From: Verrucomicrobiota bacterium
Lineage (GTDB): Bacteria > Verrucomicrobiota > Verrucomicrobiia > Opitutales > UBA953
Assembly: GCA_015061905.1 (NCBI GenBank)
Contig: SUVQ01000001.1
Coordinates: 62,001 to 126,000 of the forward strand
DNA length: 64,000 nt
Direction: 5' to 3'
Positions 35,991 to 45,339 of this stretch are shown piece by piece. Positions within the stretch are counted from its first letter, which is position 1, and every line of letters begins with the position of its first letter. Made by a program: the position numbers and the translations under genes. The notes below the pieces were generated by a model that worked only from the letters and a program-made list of their open reading frames with translations, was not told where the DNA came from and did not search any database.

Positions 35991-36098
35991 TTTATTTTAC
36001 TCTTGTTATGTTTTGTTTTGAAAGGGAAAAGCCCGGCAGTATGGCAAAGCTTCTCGTAAATGGAAAGTCTTTTTTCTAAAGTCGGAGAAAAAAAAAAA

Positions 36099-36869
36099 TT
36101 AAGAAAGAACAGTCAGCACTTCGGGATCGCCGTCCGTAATGAGAATCGTGTGCTCATAGTGGGCAGCCGGTTTTCCGTCTCGCGTCGTTATTGTCCATCC
36201 GTCCGGCGCCGTGTTTATCAGGCGGGACCCGAGACAAACCATCGGTTCAATTGCAAGCGTCATTCCCGGGCGAAGTTTAGTTTTGCCTTCACCTCTTGAA
36301 TAATAATTCGGAACCTGCGGGTCATCGTGCATTGAGCGCCCTACTCCGTGTCCGCAAAATTCCCGGACAATTCCATAGCCGTGAGGCTTAATAAAACGCT
36401 CAATTGCTCGGGAAATATCACTCACGCGATTCCCGGCTCTTGCGGCGGAAATCCCGGCGTAAAGCGCACCTTCCGTAACCTCACAAAGTTTTCGAACTTC
36501 CGGGGCAACGTTTCCGACAAGAACCGTTCGGGTATTGTCTCCGACAAAGCCGTTGTAGGTCGTAACAACATCGAGCGAAACAATATCGCCGTCGCGAATC
36601 ACACGCTCCAAAGTTCCGATCCCGTGAATAACTTCCTCGTTTACGGAAACGCAAATGTAGCGCGGGAACGCCGGAATCGAAGAACTCGGCTTATACCCGA
36701 TACACGGGCTCGTGCAACCCAACTCCGCCATTGTTTGCTTCGCGAAGCGGTCAATATCATACGCGGTAACCCCTTCCTTAACAAAACGGCAAGTGCGGTC
36801 AAGCACCTCCGCCGAAACACGACAGGCTTCGCGCATCTTTACGATTTCTTCGGCAGAAAGAGGTTTCAT
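36099..36869 (-). CDS. map: Methionine aminopeptidase type I
   Basis: The 256-residue enzyme has the five metal ligands in expected settings: SLDVVTTYNGFVGDNTR (two Asp), EFCGHGVGRSMHDDP (His), TLAIEPM (Glu) and HYEHTILIT (Glu). It removes the initiator Met from nascent proteins. It follows secY with a short spacer; adk, which often sits between, is missing. Confidence 0.95.
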   Translation of the reverse strand: MKPLSAEEIVKMREACRVSAEVLDRTCRFVKEGVTAYDIDRFAKQTMAELGCTSPCIGYKPSSSIPAFPRYICVSVNEEVIHGIGTLERVIRDGDIVSLDVVTTYNGFVGDNTRTVLVGNVAPEVRKLCEVTEGALYAGISAARAGNRVSDISRAIERFIKPHGYGIVREFCGHGVGRSMHDDPQVPNYYSRGEGKTKLRPGMTLAIEPMVCLGSRLINTAPDGWTITTRDGKPAAHYEHTILITDGDPEVLTVLS

Positions 36870-36914
36870 AAGTGCTGGTGTGAAAGAACAGTTTTCAAGG
36901 GAACGTTCAAGGAA

Positions 36915-38429
36915 TTACCCTGCGAAGGTTGTAATTCCGAAGGCGATAAACCCGAGAACAAAAATCGTAAGCAGAACATAGGTCAAACGACCCAAGCCCG
37001 AGGGCTGTCCGATATCGGCAATCCGGCGGGAATGCGCGGATTGCGGCAAGGCAACGCCGCCGATTCTCGATTTTTTGAGAAATCCGTCATAATGGCGTTG
37101 CAAAAGCAACGTTTCGACCTGACGCATCGTATCAAGGATAACCCCGACCGTAATCAACCCGCTCGTTCCGCCGATAACGCGAGCCAAGCGCGGATAAAAA
37201 TCAAAATTGTAAATGAACAAATCCGGCAAAAGCGCAATAACGACAAGGAACACACCGCCGGCAAAAGTCAGGCGATTCATTACAAATTCAAGATAATGCG
37301 CCGTGTGCTCGCCGGGACGAACGCCGGGAATATAGCCGTTATTTTTTTTCAAATCATCTGCCACCTGAATCGGCTTAAACATCACCGAAACCCAGAAGTA
37401 GCTGAAGATAAAGACCAACGCGCCCATAACCACATAATAGGTCAAACGACCGGGTTGGAATTGTTCGGGAACGCCGAGAAGGAAAGAAAGTGCCGGCTTC
37501 GTTGCGAGCCACCCGAGCGGCATCGCGAGAAAGGAGATAATCGCGCCCGCAAAAATGACCGGCATAACCCCGGCATAATTGACTTTCAAGGGAAGATAAA
37601 CGCTCTGTCCGTTGAAAACTTTACGCCCGACAACGCGTTTCGCATATTGCACAGGAATTTTGCGAACCGCCTGCGTAATCGCGACAAGTGCCGCCGTTCC
37701 CGCGACGAACAGAAGAATCATTCCGAGGAGATGCTCCAAGCCGTTATCCGTCGTTCCCGTGCCGGCAACAGGTCCGGCCAAAAGTGAAACGAACGAAGAG
37801 AGAGCTTGAGGAATATCCGCGACAATTCCGAGAACGATAAGAATAGAAGCTCCGTTTCCGATACCCCGTTGCGTGATTTGCTCGCCGAGCCAAAGCATGA
37901 TAACGGCTCCTGCAGTCAGAATCAAAGTTCCCATCACGGTGAACAGCGTCTTGTTGATAATCACCATTTCACCGGTAAATCCCTGGACACCGACAGCCTG
38001 CCCGACGGTTGCGGGATTACAGAACATTCCGACGATGATAAACGCCTGCAAAAGAGCAATGGCAATTGTCATGTAACGGGTATATTGAGCAATCTTTTGC
38101 TGTCCGTTTTCCTCATTGCGCAAACGCGCCAAGCTCGGAACAACCGCCCCCATCAGCTGCATGATAATAGACGCGCTGATATAAGGCATAATTCCCAACG
38201 CAAAAATCGCGCCCTTGAGCATAGCTCCGCCGGTAAACATATTGTAAAGACCGACAAAGCCTTCTCCGGTTTGCGGAAGACTTTTGATAAAACTCGTCAA
38301 AACCGTCGGATCCAATCCCGGAAGCGGAAGATTTCCTCCGATTCGAGAAATAAACAACAATCCGAGCGTAACGATAATACGATTCCGAAGTTCCGGAATC
38401 TTCCAGCAATTAATAAAGGCGGAAAACAT
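36915..38429 (-). CDS. secY: Protein translocase subunit SecY
   Basis: The 504-residue protein has ten hydrophobic segments, the N-terminal MFSAFINCWKIPELRNRI, the plug-region LDPTVLTSFIK, and the cytosolic loop AQVRKIPVQYAKRVVG-like segment (AVRKIPVQYAKRVVGRK). It is the channel of the general secretion pathway. It is longer than the usual 430-450 residues, mainly because of an extended loop (LLAGPVAGTGTTDNGLEH) and C-terminal segment. Confidence 0.96.
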   Translation of the reverse strand: MFSAFINCWKIPELRNRIIVTLGLLFISRIGGNLPLPGLDPTVLTSFIKSLPQTGEGFVGLYNMFTGGAMLKGAIFALGIMPYISASIIMQLMGAVVPSLARLRNEENGQQKIAQYTRYMTIAIALLQAFIIVGMFCNPATVGQAVGVQGFTGEMVIINKTLFTVMGTLILTAGAVIMLWLGEQITQRGIGNGASILIVLGIVADIPQALSSFVSLLAGPVAGTGTTDNGLEHLLGMILLFVAGTAALVAITQAVRKIPVQYAKRVVGRKVFNGQSVYLPLKVNYAGVMPVIFAGAIISFLAMPLGWLATKPALSFLLGVPEQFQPGRLTYYVVMGALVFIFSYFWVSVMFKPIQVADDLKKNNGYIPGVRPGEHTAHYLEFVMNRLTFAGGVFLVVIALLPDLFIYNFDFYPRLARVIGGTSGLITVGVILDTMRQVETLLLQRHYDGFLKKSRIGGVALPQSAHSRRIADIGQPSGLGRLTYVLLTIFVLGFIAFGITTFAG

Positions 38430-38467
38430 TAGAAATACTCTTATTGGTCGCGAAAGCCCGTTTTTCT

Positions 38468-38498
38468 CGTTCCCGCCCTTCTAAAACGGACGGGAACG
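38468..38498. other. inverted motif pair in the rplO-secY spacer
   Basis: CGTTCCCG (38468-38475) and CGGGAACG (38491-38498) are inverted and 15 bases apart. There is no T run on the minus strand, so termination is not implied. Confidence 0.5.
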
Positions 38499-38527
38499 GG
38501 ATTGACGTTTCGAGTTAAAACGAGGCG

Positions 38528-38980
38528 TTATTCAGCGCTCGCCTTCAATTCGATAACTTTGCCTCCGGCGGCTTCAATTTTAGCCTTCGCAGAAGCCGAG
38601 AACTTTTGAGCGGAAACCGTCACGGCGCGGGTAATCTCTCCGTTGCCGAGAACTTTCACCAAAAGATCCGCCTGACGGATAAAACCGCCCTTTACGAGAG
38701 CATTGCGATCAATTTCCGTGCCTTCGCATTTGTCAATCTGGCTCAAATTCACAACCGCGAACTCAACACGGTTTACATTGTTGAAGCCACGATGAGGCAA
38801 TTTGCGATAAAGGGGCATCTGACCGCCTTCAAATCCCGGACGCACACCGCCGCCGGAACGAGCCTTCATCCCTTTGTGTCCGCGACCGGACGTTTTGCCG
38901 TGACCGCTACTACGACCACAGCCGAGGCGCTTATGACGATGCGTCGAGCCTTCGATTTTCGGAAGAGTGTGAAGTTTCAT
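38528..38980 (-). CDS. rplO: 50S ribosomal protein L15
   Basis: The 150-residue protein begins MKLHTLPKIEGSTHRHKRLG and has the glycine-rich GRGSSGHGKTSGRGHKG-type region (GCGRSSGHGKTSGRGHKG). Normal length. rpmD, usually just upstream, is absent from the 81-base spacer before it. Confidence 0.95.
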   Translation of the reverse strand: MKLHTLPKIEGSTHRHKRLGCGRSSGHGKTSGRGHKGMKARSGGGVRPGFEGGQMPLYRKLPHRGFNNVNRVEFAVVNLSQIDKCEGTEIDRNALVKGGFIRQADLLVKVLGNGEITRAVTVSAQKFSASAKAKIEAAGGKVIELKASAE

Positions 38981-39016
38981 TGATATGAAAAATTTATAAA
39001 ATTATTAAAAACAGTC

Positions 39017-39053
39017 GACAGATGAATCTGCGAATATCCGCAAATTCATCCGT
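39017..39053 (-). terminator. long hairpin in the rpsE-rplO spacer
   Basis: 39017-39032 pairs with 39038-39053 (16 positions, two G-U wobbles) around a 5-base loop; on the minus strand ACTGTTTTT follows. It occupies the place where rpmD is usually found and may act as a partial terminator or processing site. Confidence 0.45.
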
Positions 39054-39061
39054 CAAGCGAA

Positions 39062-39685
39062 TTAGGAACGAACAGCACGAATCTGTTCAAGCGTGCGGAG
39101 CTTCAACAAACCGTCAAGTGTCGCTTTAACAAGAGCACCGGGATTGTTTGATCCGAGAGATTTCGAAAGAACGTCTTTAACGCCTGCAACTTCGAGCACG
39201 GCACGAACACCGCCGCCGGCAATAACACCGGTCCCGGGAGAAGCCGGACGAAGAAGAACTTCACCGCCGTCATGAACGCCGATAACTTCGTGCGGGATCG
39301 TATTGTTGCGAAGACAAACCGGACGGAGAGCCTTGTGGGCGCGTTCCGTTCCTTTGCGAATCGCATCCGGAACTTCTTTCGCCTTACCATAGCCGACGCC
39401 GACATTTCCCTTGCCGTCACCGGAAACAACCAATGCAGCAAAGCTAAAACGGCGACCGCCCTTTACCACTTTTGCACAACGGTTGATGTGAACGACCTTG
39501 TCAATGTATTCAGGCGCATTCGGATCTACGGGAGCCGCATTACGAGCATTGCGACGATCCCCGCGACGCCCGTCACGACGCGGCGCACGTCCGCGACGTT
39601 CCTGCGCGGGAGCCGCAGTTTCTGCGGAAGCGTCAGCGGCGGGAACGACCGATTTTTCAGTGGATTCAGAAATTTCTTGTGACAT
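39062..39685 (-). CDS. rpsE: 30S ribosomal protein S5 with long N-terminal extension
   Basis: The S5 core ([49 protein letters not shown]-type segment [13 protein letters not shown]) is preceded by about 60 residues that are first acidic/Ala-rich, then Arg-rich ([16 protein letters not shown]). Total 207 residues versus about 165. The extension looks disordered and RNA-binding. Confidence 0.95.
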   Translation of the reverse strand: MSQEISESTEKSVVPAADASAETAAPAQERRGRAPRRDGRRGDRRNARNAAPVDPNAPEYIDKVVHINRCAKVVKGGRRFSFAALVVSGDGKGNVGVGYGKAKEVPDAIRKGTERAHKALRPVCLRNNTIPHEVIGVHDGGEVLLRPASPGTGVIAGGGVRAVLEVAGVKDVLSKSLGSNNPGALVKATLDGLLKLRTLEQIRAVRS

Positions 39686-39696
39686 TGGGCTTTTCC

Positions 39697-40068
39697 TTAG
39701 AATTGAAGTCCTGCTTCGCGAACAGCATCCGCGAACGCTTTGACGGTTCCGTGATAACGACGTCCAGCGCGGTCAAATACAACCGCAGAAAGACCTGCAT
39801 TTTTCGCTGCTTCGCCGAAGATTTTTCCGAACTCCGTTGCACCGGCAACATTCGGAAGAAGCTTCTTTTCACGCATCACTTTTTGAGTCGTGGAAGCTCC
39901 GACAAGCGTGCGCCCGACGGAATCGTCGATAATTTGAGCGTGAATGTGAAGATTCGTGAATTTCACGACAAGGCGCGGACGTTCGGCGGTGCCGACGACT
40001 GCCTTGCGGATACGCCAACGACGGCGTTGCAGAAGCTTATTCTTCTTTTCGATTTTATTCATTTTCAA
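39697..40068 (-). CDS. rplR: 50S ribosomal protein L18
   Basis: The 123-residue protein has [19 protein letters not shown] and the C-terminal [24 protein letters not shown] motif that contacts 5S rRNA. ATG 40062 is an alternative start two codons in. Confidence 0.95.
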   Translation of the reverse strand: MKMNKIEKKNKLLQRRRWRIRKAVVGTAERPRLVVKFTNLHIHAQIIDDSVGRTLVGASTTQKVMREKKLLPNVAGATEFGKIFGEAAKNAGLSAVVFDRAGRRYHGTVKAFADAVREAGLQF

Positions 40069-40082
40069 GAAAATGTTAGGGA

Positions 40083-40622
40083 TTACGCAGTCTTCTTGCC
40101 TTCCTTACGACGGACATATTCGCCGACGATACGAACGCCCTTGCCCTTATACGGTTCAACCGGCTTGAAGGACTTGATGTCCGCCGCGACCTGCCCGACC
40201 ATGTGCTTATCCGCACCGGAAATATCGAGCTTGGTGCCGTCCGTAATCGTTACCTTGATTCCGGCCGGAATCGGGTAAATGATGGGGTGCGACTGTCCGA
40301 GAGCAAGATCAAGCTTGTCGCCGGAAAGCACGGCTTTAAAGCCGACGCCTTGAATTTCGAGTTGTTTCTGATAACCGTCTTTCACGCCCTTCACCATATT
40401 ATTGATGATGGCACGCACCGTGCCGTGCATAGCACCGGCGAAGCGGGAGTCGTTCGCGGGAACGACATGGACGGCATCGCCTTCGAGCGTAATTTTGACG
40501 GCAGAAGCGTCAAAGGTTTTAGAGAGTTTGCCCTTGGCGCCTTCAACTTCGACGGTAGAACCGTTAATCGAGATCTTAACGCCTGCAGGAACCTGGACCG
40601 GGATTTTACCAATTCGACTCAT
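40083..40622 (-). CDS. rplF: 50S ribosomal protein L6
   Basis: The 179-residue protein begins MSRIGKIPVQVPAGVKISI and contains both L6 folds, with the C-terminal KPVEPYKGKGVRIVGEYVRRKEGK signature split here as EPYKGKGVRI and YVRRKEGKK. Normal length. Confidence 0.95.
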   Translation of the reverse strand: MSRIGKIPVQVPAGVKISINGSTVEVEGAKGKLSKTFDASAVKITLEGDAVHVVPANDSRFAGAMHGTVRAIINNMVKGVKDGYQKQLEIQGVGFKAVLSGDKLDLALGQSHPIIYPIPAGIKVTITDGTKLDISGADKHMVGQVAADIKSFKPVEPYKGKGVRIVGEYVRRKEGKKTA

Positions 40623-40656
40623 AGTCTTTAATTATTCCTTACGGTGAAAAAGAGTT

Positions 40657-41052
40657 TTACCAAACTTGTGCGAGAACTTCGCCGCCAACTTTTTGCTGGC
40701 GCGCTTCCGCATCACTAAGAATTCCTTTGGAAGTCGTCAGAATGGAAATTCCCATCCCTCCGATAACTTTCGGAATTTCGCCATATCCGGTATAGATACG
40801 GCGACCGGGCTTGGAAATACGGTTAATTTCCGTAATCGCAGCCTTTTTGCCGTTGTATTTGAGCGTAAGCTCAATCACGGGCAATCCGTTCTTTTCGATT
40901 TTTGCGAAATCGGCGATGTAGCCGCATTCTTTGAGAATACGCGCGATACCTTCGCGGGAAGAGCTCCACTGAGCAGCAACCGTTTTCAAAGAAGCATTGC
41001 TGCCATTGCGGATGATGGTGAGAAAATCACCCAAAGTGTCGTGTGTTGCCAT
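40657..41052 (-). CDS. rpsH: 30S ribosomal protein S8
   Basis: The 131-residue protein has the N-terminal DTLGDFLTIIRNGS and the C-terminal GISILTTSKGILSDAEAR signature. S8 binds helix 21 of 16S rRNA and in Escherichia coli represses the spc operon. Confidence 0.95.
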   Translation of the reverse strand: MATHDTLGDFLTIIRNGSNASLKTVAAQWSSSREGIARILKECGYIADFAKIEKNGLPVIELTLKYNGKKAAITEINRISKPGRRIYTGYGEIPKVIGGMGISILTTSKGILSDAEARQQKVGGEVLAQVW

Positions 41053-41078
41053 AACGATGTTTCCTTTTCTGAGGAGAA

Positions 41079-41384
41079 TTACCAGGACGCCTTCGTGATG
41101 CCCGGAATTTTGCCGTTGGAAGCAAGTTCACGGAACGTGATACGGGAAAGACCGAACTTTCCGATATACGCACGGGGGCGACCGGAGATTGCGCAACGAT
41201 TGCGCAGACGGATTTTCGAAGAATTACGCGGGAGCGAGTCAAGATCGCGTTGCGCCTTGTAAAAATCTTCGTCGTTCGTTTCCGGATTTGCGATGATCGC
41301 CTTCAAAGCCGCACGCTTCGCCGCATATTTAGCGACGAGACGCTGACGCTTCAAATTTTTTTCGATAGCAGACTTTTTTGCCAT
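41079..41384 (-). CDS. rpsN: 30S ribosomal protein S14 (zinc-free long form)
   Basis: The 101-residue protein has [21 protein letters not shown]; it lacks the paired CxxC motifs of the short zinc form. It lies between rplE and rpsH as usual. Confidence 0.95.
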   Translation of the reverse strand: MAKKSAIEKNLKRQRLVAKYAAKRAALKAIIANPETNDEDFYKAQRDLDSLPRNSSKIRLRNRCAISGRPRAYIGKFGLSRITFRELASNGKIPGITKASW

Positions 41385-41414
41385 GACTTCTATTTGTTAA
41401 ATGGTGATCCGTTA

Positions 41415-41990
41415 TTAGGCAGCCGCTTCCGTTGCGGTTTTTGCCGAAGATTTGCGGAAAGGCATTCCGAGGAGGCGGAGAAGCTCGCGCCCTTCATCGT
41501 CCGTCTGCGCAGTCGTAACAATCGTGATATCCAATCCGATGTTCTGACGTTGAGAACCGTCGCCCTGTGTTTCCGGGAAAATCGTGTGGTCGGCAATTCC
41601 GAGGGAATAATTTCCCTTTCCGTCGAAACGGTTGGAAACACCGCGGAAGTCACGAATCATCGGAAGCGCAACATAAATCAAGCGAGCCAAGAACTCATAC
41701 ATCGCGGCACCGCGGAGCGTAACCATCACGCCGAGGGGCATACCCTGACGCACCTTAAAGTTGGAAACGCTCTTGCGTGCGTGCGTAACGACAGGCTTCT
41801 GTCCGGCAATTTTCGAAATTTCTTTCAAAATTTCAGCCTGAAGATTCTTGTCCGTATCCGCACGATAGGAGGAGTTAATGACGACCTTCGTCAAAGCAGG
41901 AACCTGATGCGGATTCGAAACACCGAGCTTTTTCTTGAGCTCGGGAACGACTTGTTCCTGATAAAGTTTCTTTAAAACCGGAGTGTGCAT
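41415..41990 (-). CDS. rplE: 50S ribosomal protein L5
   Basis: The 191-residue protein contains VPALTKVVINSSYR, AGQKPVVTHARKSVSNFKVR and RDFRGVSNRFDGKGNYSLG, which identify L5, the 5S rRNA binder. The short spacer upstream holds a small hairpin with one motif copy (GTTCC-TTCG-GGAAC at about 42014-42027). Confidence 0.95.
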   Translation of the reverse strand: MHTPVLKKLYQEQVVPELKKKLGVSNPHQVPALTKVVINSSYRADTDKNLQAEILKEISKIAGQKPVVTHARKSVSNFKVRQGMPLGVMVTLRGAAMYEFLARLIYVALPMIRDFRGVSNRFDGKGNYSLGIADHTIFPETQGDGSQRQNIGLDITIVTTAQTDDEGRELLRLLGMPFRKSSAKTATEAAA

Positions 41991-42032
41991 ATTCAGCTTC
42001 TTTTCTTATAAGTGTTCCTTCGGGAACGTTAC

Positions 42033-42284
42033 TTACTTCTTCTTTGCGTCGAACTTCGAAGCGAGCATCACATTCGAAGCATGAATGGGTGCTTCCTTCT
42101 CGATAATTCCGCCTTCGATTCCGGCCTGTTCGTTGGCCTTCGTGTGGCGTTTTACGAGATTGAGACCTTCGACAACTACGCGTCCCTTCGTCGGAAGCGT
42201 TTTAAGAATCTTTCCGCGCTTACCTTTTTCGGAGCCGGCGATGACGACGACTTCGTCGTCTTTTTTAAGATTTTGTTTAGCCAT
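42033..42284 (-). CDS. rplX: 50S ribosomal protein L24
   Basis: The start is ATG 42284 ([14 protein letters not shown]). The 83-residue protein has the KOW motif [13 protein letters not shown] and ends KFDAKKK. It overlaps the rplN frame region only if the further upstream start is used, so the inner start is preferred. Confidence 0.94.
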   Translation of the reverse strand: MAKQNLKKDDEVVVIAGSEKGKRGKILKTLPTKGRVVVEGLNLVKRHTKANEQAGIEGGIIEKEAPIHASNVMLASKFDAKKK

Positions 42285-42285
42285 A

Positions 42286-42654
42286 TTACAGAACCTCCGG
42301 AGCAAGGGAGACGATTTTCATAAATTTTTGGCGAAGTTCGCGAGCGACCGGCCCAAAGATACGGGTTCCGCGCGGATTGCCGTTCCCGTCAAGAATAACG
42401 ACGGCATTCGAGTCGAAACGCAAATAGCTACCGTCCGGACGACGAATCGGAGCCTTAGTGCGAACCACGACAGCCTTAACGACCGAGCCTTTTTTAACGG
42501 CATCGGGAGCGCTCGGAATGGAATCCTTAACTGCGCAAACGATGATATCGCCAACGGAAGCCGTATCCGTAATCTGTCCAAGGCGGCGGATCATTTCCAC
42601 TTCCTTGGCACCGGTATTATCGGCGACATCCAAACGAGATTTCAATTGTACCAT
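42286..42654 (-). CDS. rplN: 50S ribosomal protein L14
   Basis: The 122-residue protein begins [20 protein letters not shown] and ends [17 protein letters not shown]; both are L14 hallmarks. Confidence 0.95.
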   Translation of the reverse strand: MVQLKSRLDVADNTGAKEVEMIRRLGQITDTASVGDIIVCAVKDSIPSAPDAVKKGSVVKAVVVRTKAPIRRPDGSYLRFDSNAVVILDGNGNPRGTRIFGPVARELRQKFMKIVSLAPEVL

Positions 42655-42676
42655 TGTTATGCCTCTCTATTGATTC

Positions 42677-42964
42677 TTAGACGGCAGCCTGACCGATAAT
42701 TTTCGCGGCTTCAACCACACGCACGACACGAAAACGTTTCAATTTCGAAATCGGGCGGGTTTCCATAATTTCCACCTTGTCGCCCACATTGCACACGCTC
42801 TTTTCGTCGTGAGCATGGATAACCGTTTTACGCTTAATTTCCTTGCGGAAAATCGGGTGCGGCATCTTGTAGAAGTAAGTAACCTTGACGCTCTTTTCTC
42901 CGGTCTTGCTGGTAACAACACCGATAAGCGTCTTACGGGAGGAACGATTCTGTTCTTCAGACAT
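42677..42964 (-). CDS. rpsQ: 30S ribosomal protein S17
   Basis: The 95-residue protein has KTLIGVVTSKTGEKSVKV and VCNVGDKVEIMETRPISKLKRFRVV. OB-fold protein that binds 16S rRNA early. Confidence 0.95.
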   Translation of the reverse strand: MSEEQNRSSRKTLIGVVTSKTGEKSVKVTYFYKMPHPIFRKEIKRKTVIHAHDEKSVCNVGDKVEIMETRPISKLKRFRVVRVVEAAKIIGQAAV

Positions 42965-42987
42965 TGTTTTATCCTAAATTCGGAATG

Positions 42988-43197
42988 TTAGCGAGCGGCG
43001 CTTTTTTCACGAGCGACGGTTTCGAGGCGCGCAATTTCACGACGAAGCGTGCGGATACGAGCCGGATTATCGACCTGCCCCGTGTTCTTGCGAAGGCGCA
43101 AGTTCAGGAGTTCTTCACGGTCGCTGCGGAGCGTCTTTGAAAGTTCTTCCGGTGTCATTTCGCGAATGGCGGAAGCATTGTTTTTATTTGCACTCAT
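42988..43197 (-). CDS. rpmC: 50S ribosomal protein L29
   Basis: The 69-residue helical protein has MTPEELSKTLRSDREELLNLRL and QVDNPARIRTLRREIARLET, typical of L29, shown here in two parts. It sits at the exit tunnel. Confidence 0.93.
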   Translation of the reverse strand: MSANKNNASAIREMTPEELSKTLRSDREELLNLRLRKNTGQVDNPARIRTLRREIARLETVAREKSAAR

Positions 43198-43237
43198 AGC
43201 GGAAAAGTTTCGAATAAATAGATATTTTTACCAAGAA

Positions 43238-43666
43238 TCAATACTTTTCGAGCTGTTCTTTGCTGACAAAGCGGCAATGAATCGGGAGCTTCGTGTCGGC
43301 AAGGCGCATGGCTTCACGCGCGGCGGACAGAGGAACACCGGAAACTTCAAAAAGCATCGTTCCCGGACGCACAACTGCGCACCAGTATTCGACGTTCCCT
43401 TTTCCGGAGCCCATTCGGACTTCAGCGGGCTTCTTCGTAACCGGCTTATGCGGGAACACACGCATCCACATTTTTCCTTTACGCTTGAGCGAGCGGGAAA
43501 TTGCAACACGAGCGGCTTCGAGCTGTGCTGCCGTCATACGGCAACGTTCCAAAGCCTGAATTCCGAATTCACCGAAAGCAAGTTGGTTACAGGAAGTCGC
43601 GTTCCCGTAAATACGCCCTTTTTGGACTTTCCGGTATTTCGTGCGAGAGGGTTGAATGTTAGGCAT
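43238..43666 (-). CDS. rplP: 50S ribosomal protein L16
   Basis: The 142-residue protein has PSRTKYRKVQKGRIYG, ARVAISRSLKRKGKMWMRV and the GSGKGNVEYW loop. It is involved in the aminoacyl-tRNA site of the large subunit. Confidence 0.95.
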   Translation of the reverse strand: MPNIQPSRTKYRKVQKGRIYGNATSCNQLAFGEFGIQALERCRMTAAQLEAARVAISRSLKRKGKMWMRVFPHKPVTKKPAEVRMGSGKGNVEYWCAVVRPGTMLFEVSGVPLSAAREAMRLADTKLPIHCRFVSKEQLEKY

Positions 43667-43694
43667 AGTATTATGTCCTTATTCTTGGTTTCAA

Positions 43695-44324
43695 TTAGAT
43701 TTCGGGCTCTTTCGTGCAAACCCAGCACTTGATCCCGAGTTTACCGTAAACGGTATGTGCTTCGGCGAACCCGTAGTCGATATTTGCACGCAGTGTGTGC
43801 AACGGCACGCGTCCGACGCGAGACGATTCGACGCGAGCGATTTCCGCACCGCCGAGACGACCGGCAACGCGAAGACGAATCCCTTCTGCGCCCGCGTTCA
43901 TCGTGCTTTGGACGGCTTTCTTCATTGCACGGCGGAAAGAAACACGGCGTTCCAACTGAAGCGCGATATTTTCCGCGACCAACTGTGCTACGAGATCCGG
44001 CTTTTTGATTTCTTGGATATCGAGAATGACTTCGCGTCCGGCGATTTTCTCAATATCTTCACGCAGTTTTTCAAGCTCTCCGCCCTTACGACCGATGACG
44101 ACACCCGGGCGAGCCGAGTAAATCTTCACGCGGATACGAGAACCGGCGCGTTCAATGAAAATTGTCGGAACTCCTGCCTGGCGGAGTTTTTCATGAAGAA
44201 ACTTACGAATCGCATAGTCGTTCTTCAAGAATTCCGGGAACGTTTTCTTATCCGCATACCAACGGGAATCCCAATTGCGGCGGACGGCAAGACGAAAGCC
44301 GATCGGATTTGTTTTTTGACCCAT
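43695..44324 (-). CDS. rpsC: 30S ribosomal protein S3
   Basis: The 209-residue protein begins MGQKTNPIGFRLAV, has the KH domain (ARPGVVIGRKGGELEKLRED) and the C-terminal S3 domain. Length is normal for a short-tailed S3. Confidence 0.95.
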   Translation of the reverse strand: MGQKTNPIGFRLAVRRNWDSRWYADKKTFPEFLKNDYAIRKFLHEKLRQAGVPTIFIERAGSRIRVKIYSARPGVVIGRKGGELEKLREDIEKIAGREVILDIQEIKKPDLVAQLVAENIALQLERRVSFRRAMKKAVQSTMNAGAEGIRLRVAGRLGGAEIARVESSRVGRVPLHTLRANIDYGFAEAHTVYGKLGIKCWVCTKEPEI

Positions 44325-44343
44325 AATCGAAATTATTCGGAGG

Positions 44344-44679
44344 TTATTGTTTATCGCTCAAAACGATGGTGATATGGCTCGTCGACTTGCGAATCGGATG
44401 AGCACTACCCTTCGCTGCAGGACGGAAACGCTTCAACACCGGACCTTGGTTAACCATTGCGGCAGAAACGACGAGATCTTTAGCGGAGAGATTGTTATTG
44501 TTTTCCGCGTTGGCAATCGCGCTATTGAGCGTCTTCAAAAGAAGACGTGCAGACTTGCGCGGGATGAAGCGGAGGAGGTCCGCCGCCTGAAGCGCGGGAA
44601 GACCTTGAATTTGTCGAGCCACGTCGCGCACCTTTTGAGGCGTCATACGGGCAAACTTAGTGATGGCTTTAACTTCCAT
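44344..44679 (-). CDS. rplV: 50S ribosomal protein L22
   Basis: The 111-residue protein begins MEVKAITKFARMTPQKVRDV and ends with the SHITIVLSDK hairpin that lines the exit tunnel. The gene upstream is not rpsS, as usual, but an unknown signal-peptide gene. Confidence 0.95.
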   Translation of the reverse strand: MEVKAITKFARMTPQKVRDVARQIQGLPALQAADLLRFIPRKSARLLLKTLNSAIANAENNNNLSAKDLVVSAAMVNQGPVLKRFRPAAKGSAHPIRKSTSHITIVLSDKQ

Positions 44680-44698
44680 TGTCCGGAATTAGCTAAAA

Positions 44699-45052
44699 TT
44701 AAATGGTTTTCAATTTGACCGTATCACCGGTCTGAATCGTTTGATTATTTTCAAGAAACGTGATTAAGGCAACTGCTCGGTTCCGCTCTGCGGAGGCAAT
44801 AACAACTTCTGCAACCGGCTCCGCGCCGCGATTAACGCGGCAACGTGCGCCCGTGCAAAAGTCGGAGTCGTATCCGGCATCAACAAGAACGACATCGACC
44901 GAACGTCCGGCAAATACGGAGATAACCGAAGCCTCATTCGTTTCGGAAACCGAAACATTGACGCTCTCGGCATTCAATCCGCCCGCGAATCCCAGGCAAA
45001 ACGCCGGGAACGCGAGAGCGGAAAGAACCGTAGCCGTGAATCCTTTAATCAT
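44699..45052 (-). CDS. Signal-peptide protein of unknown function inserted in the S10 operon
   Basis: The 117-residue protein begins with a signal peptide (MIKGFTATVLSALAFPAFCLGF) and continues with a small beta-rich domain containing TGARCRVNRG, VVIASAERNRAVALI and QTGDTVKLKTI, similar in rhythm to small beta-barrel modules. It is not a ribosomal protein. It lies between rpsS (5-base gap) and rplV (19-base gap), in frame with operon spacing, so it must be made with ribosomal proteins. The reading frame is intact, which argues that it is used. Confidence 0.75.
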   Translation of the reverse strand: MIKGFTATVLSALAFPAFCLGFAGGLNAESVNVSVSETNEASVISVFAGRSVDVVLVDAGYDSDFCTGARCRVNRGAEPVAEVVIASAERNRAVALITFLENNQTIQTGDTVKLKTI

Positions 45053-45057
45053 CGGAA

Positions 45058-45333
45058 TTAGACAGCCTTCTTGGTCGGAGCCGTATGGTGTTTGAAGGAA
45101 CGCGTCGGCGCAAATTCGCCAAGTTTATGTCCGACCATATTTTCTGTGATATAGACGGGCAAAAACTGCTTTCCGTTGTGAACGTTGAGATTAAGCCCGA
45201 CAAAGTCCGGCGTAATCGTCGAACGGCGCGACCAGGTTTTGATAGGCTTGTGATCACCGCTCTTCTGAGCAGCCAACACTTTGTCCATCAAGGACGGTTC
45301 GACGTAGTAACCTTTTTTGATTGAACGTGCCAT
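45058..45333 (-). CDS. rpsS: 30S ribosomal protein S19
   Basis: The 91-residue protein begins [19 protein letters not shown] and has [21 protein letters not shown] and [14 protein letters not shown], the S19 signature, given here in two parts. Confidence 0.95.
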   Translation of the reverse strand: MARSIKKGYYVEPSLMDKVLAAQKSGDHKPIKTWSRRSTITPDFVGLNLNVHNGKQFLPVYITENMVGHKLGEFAPTRSFKHHTAPTKKAV

Positions 45334-45339
45334 TGTCTA

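Noticed and set aside
38981-39061. A hidden rpmD gene between rpsE and rplO
   Set aside because: Only 81 bases remain, occupied by a hairpin; too short for L30 and with no matching residues.
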